From Phylloscopus collybita (lineage: Eukaryota > Chordata > Aves > Passeriformes > Phylloscopidae), in the NCBI GenBank assembly GCA_027886175.1, contig JAJNNQ010000130.1, forward strand, positions 16,075,501-16,139,500: a DNA stretch of 64,000 bases, given 5' to 3'. The notes beneath the pieces are model-generated. The model was not told the DNA's origin. It was given only the letters and a program-made list of their open reading frames with translations, and did no database searches. Position 1 is the first letter of the stretch, and each line of letters opens with the position of its first letter. Positions 49,101 through 61,100 of this stretch are shown in pieces. The position numbers and the translations under genes are program-made.

Positions 49101-52100
49101 TCAGCTGTCAGCAGGTGTGAAGGTATTTAGATACAAATTTGGTGTAAGAAAATGTTGGTTTCCATTTCTTTATGTGCAGCTGTCAGGGTGCATGGGAGCT
49201 TTACATGAGAATCTAGAAGAGAACAGGCCAGAAGTTTTAATTTTTGAACATTCCTTTTTCCCAGTCGAGGCACACATTATTGAGCAAAAAGAAGCCTTTA
49301 TCATCCAATTCTCTGGAGCAGCAGATCCTCACACTGGAAAGACAGAGACGAGAGGTAATCCTAAATATACCCTTAACCATATGATGACTGATTGTACTAT
49401 GCCAATGAATCTGGAAGAACAGAGGTTTATTTAGTTCAAAGGGAAAATTTTATTAATGACCATTATTGCTAAAGGCCAAGGAAAAATAAAGGTTTGCACC
49501 CAGTAGTATCCCAGTCAGTAGGAATCTTCCATTCGTTTGAAGTCAAAGACCTTCTAATTGGACATACATTCATGGAACTTCTAGCAAAGTAGCAGGGAAT
49601 CAGCTTGGGATTTGTATGGGGTTGCAAATGATCCACCGGTAGCTTATCATGTATTTGCATGTTTCCTCAGTGTTGCCTCTTGAATGTTCATGTGCTTTAA
49701 CTGAAATACCAAAGCACTGCCAGATGGGCTACAAGTCTTGCCAAACCTTAAGCTTGTTTCTTCTGAAATAAACGAACTGGCCAGATGATGAGGAGGTTGG
49801 GAACATTCACTGACAGTGAATTAGTCTGCTTTTGATTTACTGAAAATGTTGAAATAAGGGTTATTTACTGTGCCTTCCTGGTAATTACAGCTTCTGGAGG
49901 TGAACAAGCAATGGGATCATCAATTTAGAAGTATGAAACAGCTTTATGAAAAGCAGGTAACAATGCTGACAACTTCCATTGCAACCCTAATGTGTGCCAC
50001 CTGCTGACAGTTAAGTCTGTGTTTAAATGTCAGCCAGCCATAGCCATGGTAAATATCCTACTTTGTCTTGAGCTCATAAATTGAAAAAGCTTCATCATAT
50101 AAAAGTGAAGCCAATGCGTGTCAATCTTGAGTAGGACAAACTAACCAGAGAAGCAGGATGTCCCGAAAACAGTAGGGACCAGTGTGGATATGACAGCATC
50201 TTTATGCCCTCCACACTGTAGTAAAAATTGCATATAGCTGAAAGCACAATTAACTGAAAATCAGCCTGGTGTGCCGCATCATCACACATATGTTGGTTCT
50301 TGTCCCATCTCTTGTGAAGCCTGGGAGCCCCCTGGTAAATTCTCCATGAAAGTTGCCCTCTCTAAGCAGAGACTTTCAAAATGAATTGTAAATAAATATT
50401 TTGATTTCCATTTTTTTTTCCATCCAAAATCCAATTGACATAGCTTTTATTCCTTGCTTGTGGCTGTGTGGCATCATTGCTGTAGACATTTTCATCAGCT
50501 GCCTGGTGAAGTTCAGTGCTTACAATTTTGTCTGATATTCCAGAACCCAGGTTGCTTCATTGACTGCAACTTCTCATCTACTGTTTCCTGCTATGAAAAG
50601 AAAGTTTATAGAATGACTTAATGTGCTTATAGGGAAAATTTTCTCTCTAATATTTTCCAGAAAGCTTTACTGAGATCTGAATCATTCATTTTCTTTTTGC
50701 CCCAAAGAGAAGAGGAATCCTAATGGCTCTTCCTCATTTAATCTGCAATTGTTTTATGCCTCTGGCTCCACACCCTGAAGGTGCTGTGCCTTTCAGAATC
50801 ACCAGTGAGCCCAGCATGGTCTGTCACTTGCTTTTCAGCTGGCAGAGATGAAGGCAAAGCTGGATGTGTCAGAGAGGAGAGTGAGCGAGCTGGAGCAGGA
50901 GAGACACTGGCAGCATCCAGAGGAGGAGAGATGGCGAGCGCTGGGCAGAGAAAGGCTGCTGCAGGAAAAGGTAGGAGGGTGCCCTGTGGCACACTTTTGT
51001 ACTCTGTGGTGAGCTCTCTCCTGCCTTTCATCTTTCTCCCCTTGTGTGAGGCACAGCAAGGGTTGTGCACAGCCCAGAGGTGAGACTATGGCTCCTCAAT
51101 CCTACCTAAGGCAGTGGCTGCTGAGCTGCTTCAGCACAGAAGTGTGTGTAAAGAGTAATTTCAATATGACTGGCAGACAGCACAGCATTAGTGTGTGTGG
51201 GGGAGTAAAGAGCAGATTGATATCTACACTGCACAGATTTCTCTCCTCACAGTTCAGTTCAGAGTGAATTTCTTTGTGAAGGAAAATGCTGCCATTATTT
51301 CAAATGGAAGAGGAACAGTGCAGATGTTACACAAAGTGCTTGGCAAGAAATACTCAAGGAGTGAATGCAGCTCCAGTCCCCCAGGTTTTGATATTGACAG
51401 TACAGGCTCTCATACATGTGCTAGCTGCCTCAGCTCCCTGCAAATGTTAGTGACACTGTCACTATCAGGGCTGGAAGTGTCTGGGCTGATCAGCTGCTCC
51501 AGAGTGGCATTCACCTCACCCTCGGAGTGGTTGGGCTGCTCTCTCTCACAGCCACTTGTGGTGGGCTTTTGCATTTAAACTTAGATTCCTGACCTGGATT
51601 CCCACCTCAGTAAAAGCACTAGCCTGAATGATGGTCACCTACACAAAATTTTGTGCTCCATTTTAGAAATCCCACAGAGTGGTGCTTCCTGTTCTCATTC
51701 TGCCTCATGGTATCATGTATTTCATGACCTCTAGTGAGAGTTTCTGGATGGTGATGATGGCTGAAGCTGGGCTTCTCTGTTCACGTGGTAACCTGAAACA
51801 AGTGGCAAGATGTGACTTAGCTGCTGCAGGAAAAGAAATGCAAACCCTTTAGCTTATATCTGCATAAGCAGAACATTCATCTTATTTGCTTATCAGTTAG
51901 TCTTAGCTAAGCACATACTTGATTCCAAATCCATAGTGCAATTTACATGTTTTAAGACAAACTATGTTATATATTTGCTGAATCACTGCCTATATTTGCT
52001 CTGAGTGTTGATTCAATGTGAGACAGTCCATATTTCTGTTCATGTTACTGCCTGCCTTTTAATGTATGATACCTGGGAAAATATTATAAAAATAAGGATG

Positions 52101-55100
52101 AGTAGTACACTCTTTCAGATTGTTTTACTGCATACATGACTAATGAATTAAATGACAGTATAGTCCAAAACTTTTTTATGGGGACAGGTTAACCAAAGTT
52201 CCAAAGCATGGAACTTTGGTCTTAAATCTGCCATTTCTTTTGAGTTACACACTCAGCCCATGAGTGCTTGTCAGCTTGAGCTAGCTCAGACTAGTATGAG
52301 TTCCTATACATATTGCAGAGATACCCTGCTAATCTTGCCTAGTTTTTGGAGAAAATGAAATGTCCCAGCTAACTTAGAACACAACAGAGTCAAGCTTCCT
52401 CCTGTGTAAGCAACAATTACTCAGGGGTGTTTTTCACTGGCTCAGTTAGCACATGGTGATGAATGAGCCCAAACTGACTGGCTGCACAGAGATGTGCCTT
52501 TTACACAGAAAAAAAACCCCATTCCTGTGGTGTGCTGTGCCTGTGATTGTTGGATGTCACTTTTTTATTCACATAAAACAGCTGCAGAAAATATTTGAAA
52601 TACTTTTTCTGTTTTTTGTTCAATGGTGTATGGCACCAATGGGAATGGCTGGGACTCTACCACCATTTAGCCCTGGTCTTATTCTCTGAGTACATAAGAG
52701 AAATGCGGGTATGGGGTAACTGTGGATGTGATTTTGATCTACTTGGCTTGCCAGCATTCCTATGTCTTCGTGCAATTGCAGAGAGCAGAGATTTAGTCTG
52801 GTATGTTGTCTCTATCTCAACATATGGTGAGTGGTCAAAACAATTTCTACAGACTTTACCGTATCTTGGTGTACTAATGATCTGCCTTCCTGTTGCCTCC
52901 CTTCCCAACTATGTTTGGGACAACAAAAATGCAGCACATCTGTCAGACAGAAGACTATTCTGAAAATTGTTCTTGAAAGATGTTTCCATCTGCATTTCTG
53001 CAGCATCTCTCTGTATTTTTGCATCCCAGAAAGATACAGAGGTCCTTAGTGAAGCTCTCCATGAAATGAAGGAAGAGAACAGGCTCCTGAAACAGAAGAA
53101 TGCCTCAATGACCAGAAAGAAAGAACACTATGAGACTGAAATCAGTCGTCTCAACAAGGTAGGAGTGAGCTACTGATTCCTCTAATTCTGGGATCTCTAT
53201 TGTTAGTGACCTACCAGATACCATCTTTTCAATCCTGGGTGAGCAACCTCGTGGCAAACACATGATCACCATTTGGGAGTTGGGGAAACATGCAAGACCT
53301 CACTTCAGCTTAGACCTGTGCATGCTTCTCTTGGCAGGTAGCAGGAGGAGAAAAGGAGAAAAAAATCTGAGAGTTTTTGGCTTCTCCTATAAGACCTCTC
53401 TACATGTAATGTCTAAGCCCTTTCTACATCCTCCCTCCTCAGAGCAAAAGGGAAATGGCACAAAGATGCTTCTGTATGCAGACCTAGTGAAAGACTGATT
53501 GAAAAGAAAGGTCACACAGTTTAAAAACTGTTGTACATGTATTCTGTGTTTGAGAATAATGGCTTCTCTTCACAAGACATTGTCCTGCCTTACTGTTTTT
53601 ATCCATAAACACACATACTCATACCTATAATATTATGTGTATACATGTCTCACTGAGGAAATTGTCATTAAATAGCTAAATGGGATTTTTTTTATCTGAG
53701 GGAAAGTAATAAATGTAATTTTGCTTAATCAAAGAATCACATAAAGCAGTGGGTGTTTTCTAACAATTTTGTATTTCATGGTGAACCATAAACACTTCCT
53801 GAGGAAATGCACTGCAGCAACCATTGCTGTGTAACTTTAATAAATGCTTTAATAAGCTAAAGGGCCATGATGTACAGAAGTCAAGCCAAAAAACATAATG
53901 CTGCCGTAAGAAAAAATCTGACAGAACCTATGATCCCTAGCTCTTTTTGAAATGTATTGACAGGACTTGCTCAAAGCTCCAGTCTTACTTTAATTCAAGG
54001 CCTTGTTTATTAAACAACTTATTTAAATGTTTTATTTTGCTGTCTTATGATGTGGCTGTAATAAGACAGATAGGTATAAAGACCATTCTTTTTAATGAAG
54101 CATCAATTTCATATACACTTTCCCAACAGTAGTTTACTGATTTTCTGTACATTTGCATCCTTCAAATCTCATGTCATGAATACACATGAGACAGGAAGGG
54201 ACATTCTGTGCCCTTCTAACTTTAGTCCCTTGCTATTTCAGGTTCAGCCACTTGAAGTTGTTACAAATTCTCTGAAATCAAACAACTTTTTCTTCTTTTT
54301 ATGTGAATGGATAAAGCAGGGTCTCACAGTATTGTTTCCAAATGCAGTTTAAAAATAATCTTCACCTTACAATTAACCTTATGAACATTTATTTTCAGGA
54401 TTTTTCCCTTTTTCCCCCCTTCATAATTATGAGTTGTAGAATCTTCTCAAAAAGGTATAAAAGAGAGGTTCAAAAGGGCAGAAGAAGGGTTAATCAGTAA
54501 TCAGGGTAACTGTAGTTTCACCCTCCCAGTTTAAGTTCAACCTTTTTTATGTACAGCCATGGAACACAAGCTTTGTGATTATTATACCAGTTTCACTTCT
54601 GCACAATTCTTAGGGACACCAGCTCATCAGATAAAAAGTCTTCCTTTTCTGTGCCTTCCTTGGAAAGTGCTTAGTGTTCATTGGGCCTTGGATAATTAAT
54701 ACCAATCCTTGGATTACTTTATATACTTGCTTGGCTGCTTCTACCCCCTTTGCCCTCTTCGTCCTCCAAATATCTTCCATCCTTCCTGCATGGAGTGTGG
54801 GCAGCAAGGGAGAGCTGAGGCTCATCAGCATGAATTCAACTTCTAAAAGGGGTGAAGTTAGGGATTCATATCTTATGTGAGAAAATTTGAGAAGTACTGA
54901 GTGCTATTTGTGATAGAGTAGAGAAAAGAATAGATAATTATAGTATGGGGTTATAGACAGAGAGATGTAGGAATGATTTAAAGATTATTCCAGTCCAAGG
55001 GAGAGCTGTGTAGCGCAGTTACAAATAAACAAAGTCTGCAAACAACTGAGGCAGAATTTCAGTGTAAAACAGAGTTAAGATTGGTACCGGGTTTATGTGT

Positions 55101-58100
55101 ATCTGTAACTCCCTCTACTGACAAGCTATCGAGACCACACAACTTCCTCTCAAACGGGAGGTTTTACTTTGTTCCACGTGAAGGAATCTCTACTTTTAGT
55201 GCAAAAAAAGTTTCAGTCAGATTTTACTGTAGTAGAGTTGGTTTATTATCCAGTGGATATAATTGAAGCAACTACAAGTGAAAGGGAAACATTTTTCTAA
55301 TAATTTTAAAGGATATTTTTTCTTTTTCATGTAGTGAATCTCTATTTAGTAGTTTTGCTGTTTGACGTTGCAGGCCCTTCTGGATGTGTTGAAAAAGCAG
55401 CACCCGCCCATTGTCAGGACTCCTCCAGGGAAGGGTGACAGGAACAGCATTGAGGAGATGAGAACCCAACTTGAAGTTCTTAAACAGCAAGTAAGGACAG
55501 CTCAAGAGAGCCTGGATAGATTTCACACAGCATAATTTTGCCTCTTCTGGCTGGGATTGTGGCTGGTAGACTTGCTGTGTATAGCTTTTGAAAGGAAGAG
55601 CCAGTTTAGCCACAGCCCTTTGGAATGATGTTTCCCCAGATGCTGTCATCACAGCAGTGTCCACAAAGTGAAACTGAATACTGACAAAGGACTGGAGCAA
55701 AGATTTGTGGAGGACTCAAAGCAGCAGATCGGCTATCCCCACTTCTGGAGGTGTCCTGCCAGCTCTCTGCTAGGGGCTGAATGTCATCCAGAAGGAATGC
55801 TAAATTTCATGAGTTACTGATTTTGTCTTCTGCTCCTTTTATCTTAGAAACTGCCAGTGTAGTGAAATATGCAAGGATGCCAGTCTTGGAACATTAGAGC
55901 ATTGGCATTGGTTTTCTAAGCGTGAAGCAAACCATTTGCATCCATAACCTACATCCCAAGCACTAAAGACAAGTATTTTTTTATTTTTTCATCTTTGTTC
56001 TGAGCAACTCAAATGCTTTGTGCATTGTCTTTCTTTCAATATGAAAGAATTAGTTTAAAAACAATATAGTTTTCCGATAATTTTAACACTTCAGGTCTGT
56101 TGTCCTGGATACTGTCAGGTTTAATGTTATTGACACACAAATGGATGTGATCAGAATGGGAATCTTATTCAGTGGGAATAAAGTACTTGTTTTTGTCACG
56201 TTTGACAGCAGAGCCAGATTTTTCTTTCTAATGTAATGCTTGCCATATGCTTGAGAACAAAATCCTGCACTTGAATATACAGTAATGAGTTATTTCATTC
56301 TACATAATAAAATAGAGTAAACCATTTTTTCCCAAAATTCTCACAGGGTATCCATTTTAAAAATGTGTTTTTCTAGTTGTATAAATCAGTACAGTGAGTC
56401 CAGACTTCCTTCTACACAAAATGGAGCAGAAAGCTCTAACTGGATGGAGGAGGGACTCTTGGGACAAAGAGTGATGTGACAGAGTCCCACGGGAGCTTGG
56501 CTGTCGTCAACCCATCCCTGGTCACGGCAGGAGAGATGAAGGCATTCACTCCTTGGGAGGTGTCCCCTCTTTCTCAGGGCAACAGAATAAATGGAAAAAC
56601 TGTGCCAAAGAGGTTCCCTTGCAGCTCCAGCAAGGAGCTGTACAGCTCGGGAGTGGGACAGCAGAGAGGGAATTGGAAGAGAAGAGATGAGGAAATACTA
56701 AGGAGAGAAGCATGTAGACGGACAAGGGATGGCTTTGTCTCTGCTTCAGAGGGTTAGGAAAAGAATTTATAGAGCCCTGTGTTGACCTTTTTCTTCCCCT
56801 GAGATATTAACATTTTTCTAGTCCTTCTGTGAAATCATAGCACTGCTTCTAGCAAAAAGAAAACTGAATCTGTCCAATGGACAGGGCATGAGCTACAGTA
56901 AGCAAGTATTTTGGGAAGAGACTGTCAGCAGGCTTTAGTGAGCAACCAAGAGGACATGAAAGGGCTTCTGAAAATCCTGGTGGTGGTTCCCACCCAAACA
57001 TGCCTTTGCTGTTATTTTTCAGTAGAAGTGCCACCAACCTCCAACCTCCAGGTGGATGCCTGCCCATTAGCTGAAGAATTAAGGCAGTCATCTTTACACC
57101 AAATAATTTATAGATTTGTTTTTTGTTTCTGACTCTGTGCACTTGGTGTCTGTGCCTGGGGTGGTCAGATATTTTTTAATAGGATGAAGCTCTGTGATTC
57201 TTGACCACGTATAAAAGAACTAAGCCACTGCATCCCTCAGCATTTGCAAGGCGGCTTATTTTCTAGGAACAAGTTCAAACATCTGTATTTCCACTGGGAA
57301 TTGTCTACATTACATTCCATTTGGAATTGTGTACATTACTCTCCCCTCTGCTTCTACACTAGGAATGGGGAGGTTCTTCTCTAACTCCTTGCACCTGAGA
57401 TACGGGAGGGAGTTAAAAGTGCCCATAAGTGAAGAGAAAACTGGAAAAATGTTGGTAAAATGTTTGTCCTGCTACTGCTAATCCCTTAAAAAGACCAATA
57501 CTAGTATTTGCTATCTTGTTTATAATATTTGAAACTGATTTCTGCCAGTCAGCTTTTTGAATTGCAAGGTTGTACATAAACTGGCACCGGGGACTGCTTC
57601 AATTGATGTGTGCCACTGGAGAATGTCCATTGCTTGTCACTTTGTATTGGTCACAAAAAAAGACCAGGGAAACTTTTGTTTGAACGACTGTACAGAGCAG
57701 GGATCCCCTTCTGCTTGGGCAGTGTTTAGAAAGCAACCAAACCATAAAATGGCTCTGCTGAAGTTCACACACCGTTCATGATGATTGCAGGTCCAAATAT
57801 ACGAGGAAGACTTCAGAAAGGAGAGATCTGACCGAGAGAGGCTTAATGAGGAGAAAGAAGCATTGCAGAAAATTAATGAGAGATTACAATCGCAACTGAG
57901 TAAACTCAGCTCTCAGGTATGAGTCAAAAGAAAGCTCCCATTGGCAGCACATGTGTATTTTATTTTTTTTTTCCTCACTTTCCACACAACCTAAGGCTTT
58001 CTGGCTTCCATTAATTGACATTGGATTTTATATGAGGTCACCACCTGGGATGAAATCATTCTGAAGTAATGCAGTAAGAAGATGAGAGACGATTAGAAAA

Positions 58101-61100
58101 GACTTCCAAAATAAGTAGATGAAGGGAGTATTTACTGCAAAAACTTTCCAAACATATCTGAAAATGGAGGAGGGGGAGGGTGGACACAACCAAAAACAAA
58201 TCCAGAGGACTTTGATTGTTTCACTGGCACTTGATATAAGAGTTGTAAGATCAAACCAACTTTTGAAATAAAGAGCTTCTGTAGTTAATCCTGACCTCTG
58301 CAATTGAATTACAGAGTGATGTTAGTATCACTGAGGAAAAAAATGGTCTCCATACAAATTAGCTGAGGAGCCTCTGCAATAATTTTTTCTTGCAACATTC
58401 TTTTTATCTCTTCAAAGTAGTGTCAGTAGGAAGCCATAGTAAAATTATGGCATGCAAAATTCTGAACTTTCTCAATCCCCATTTAAGAATGACGAAATTC
58501 TGAGGTTTCCTGTCTTGACAAAATTGTGCAATACTTTAAAACAATGACCGATTACCAAAATGCTCTGTGGTGATTTATTGTCCTCCCCAGCACTGTTGTG
58601 ACATGGAAACTTCAGGATTGTCTTATTCTCAACCAAGGCATGCATTAGAGGTGGTAGGGACTTGCTGAAGTGTCAGAGGCTGCGTGCTGCCCTGTGCCAA
58701 TCGCTCTGGCCAGTTTGTGACTGTCCCTGCAGTACACCAACAGTTCACATTGGAGATTTTCCTTTGTCTCTTCCTGCCTCAGGATTTGATTAAATAGAGC
58801 TTGTAGAGGATTTTAAAGATGAGAGCAAGCATATAAAATATTTATTAGTTTGTTTCCTTTAAGTCAAATTATCTAGTTGTGACTCACAGAATATTAATCA
58901 TCTTTTACCCCTCCTTGCTCTGTCCTTAGACTGTCCTCTTGACTCTACTAGAATGCACAGGGCCTAAGAAAAGGCAGAACCAAATCTGAGGCAAACAACT
59001 TTGGTCCTATACCAAAATGATTTGCTTATCTTGTCATGCAAGTGACTGTCCAAGTGACTGTAGTTCTGCTTCAAACTATTGGAAGCTACTGTGTGTAATG
59101 AAAATATAGAGTTGTTTTGGAATATAAAAGACACATAGAAATGTGCTTGTCGTATCTTGAAACCACTATTTTCCTCACATAAAAGGCATCAACACTCTGG
59201 TGTGGCACAAGTCAGCTGTCTTAAATAATTCTTTAACGATAAGGAGTCTGAAGGGTCTAAACAAGTAGCATTGTAACCCACTTGCACCTGAATTTTCTGG
59301 TGGTTGTATTCCACTGCTAATGCATTTCTTCTTGTTCTTATTTTCTTGACAGACAAAAGACCTCCCAGTACAGCCTGAGAGGCCCAGTTACCCAGCTCCA
59401 CTCTTCCTCTCTCCATGTGTCAATTATGGGAGTTGTGGGATGATTCTTCACTATCCAGACCCTTGGGTGGATCCAGTGTCTCGCAGGGCACAGAAGCAGC
59501 TGGAGCAGCGCTCAGTAAGGTTCCCACCATCACCTGTATGACAACAACACTGATTTTCTCACAGCCTGGTGACCACAAGTGCCATCACTCTGCCATCCTC
59601 AGCAGCAACTAAATCTGTGCTTTCCTAGTGTGTTGTTTAGTCCAGATCAAGATCAAATTTACTTTGGCAAATATTCTTTATCTGTGACAGCACTAAGAAG
59701 AAAAACGTAATTCTTTTACATTTCTTTGTTAATTAAAAAAAATAAGGCTGTTTGATTGGAGTCTTGCTGATTTCTTAGCAAGAAATTTATTTCCATGACA
59801 CACATTCCGAGCCCTTTCTAGCTGTATAATTATCTCACTTCAGAAGTAGCAATCTGCTCTGAGCCTTCAACATAAGATAATAAAAATCAAATTAGCAGAA
59901 ATCGAAGTTCTATCTGAGTGTGGCTAACACAATGGGAAATGTGTCATTTTTACTGGAACACTACAGGGTCCTGTCTTCCTCAGCATGAAGAAGGATAGCT
60001 TTGCACTGGAGCAGGTTCTGTGAGTGGGAGTTATTTATTCCAAGGAAAAGACTGCTTCAAAGAACATTTTTTGAAGTGCTTTGGGTTATCTAAGAGGGCT
60101 GGCTTGTTCCAATCTAGTGAGAATTCATTTAAACATGGTGAATGTCATTTTAAATACACAATATCTGTTTCTGGCTATAAAGCTGTCACATACAGAAAGA
60201 TGCTCATTATTTGAGAAATTACAGCAGAATTTTTGCAAAATGCAAGGCTTTCAGGCTGTAGAAATCCAATGGAAAAGCTGTGGTCAGACAAGTAATTTCT
60301 GTGCTTCAGGAGTGTGCTTATCTGCCTATTTATCAAAGTTGGAAGTATTGCAGAATGTTTTTCCCTGCCATTTGGACACTGGCCCAGGTTATTTTGGCTC
60401 TTCTCCCTGAACTTTCATCATCTGAGTTTGTAATTCTGTGAGGGATCACTGGATTTACAACTTTGTCATTCCTGCTGGAGCACTGGTGTCAGTCTGACTG
60501 CTTGCTTTGTAACTCCCAGTTTCATTCTGACCCTTTTTTTTTTTTTTTTTTCAATTTGCCTGTGTTAGTTGCTGCTCTGAGCTTTGGGTACCTCCCTGAG
60601 CTATTTGTTAGCAATGGAGAAAGGTGTTAGAATTTAATGGATGTCTTGATACTGTATGTTTAGGCTGTGTTTTTGCTTTTTCGTTCTTTTTCTGTTCTTG
60701 TGCTTTTTCCTTCCTTTTTACACTCTAGTGGTTAGTCTGATGTGAAATATATATCTTGTTCCTGAAATTCATTCAAGTTTGTGGGATGTAGGTACATAAA
60801 AAGAAAATAATTGGTCATAGGACATAAAATTCACCAGAAAGTCAAAAAAGCAATGCAAATTTGAGCCATTGGTGAAAGCTTTGTATCAAAGTCTACTTTG
60901 TTTGCCCACAAGCACAGAATTAGTCCATTATTCCTGTGACTGGTACAATTTAAGTTAAAATACAATAGCTCCTTTCTTTCTGACAGTGTATGAGAGTGAT
61001 TACTGCTGTATAAGCATGAATGGCAGCAAAATATAAAAGTTAAATCTGTTTTCTCTATCTACAGCTTCATCCTGCCATCTTAATTCAGGCAAAACTTCTG

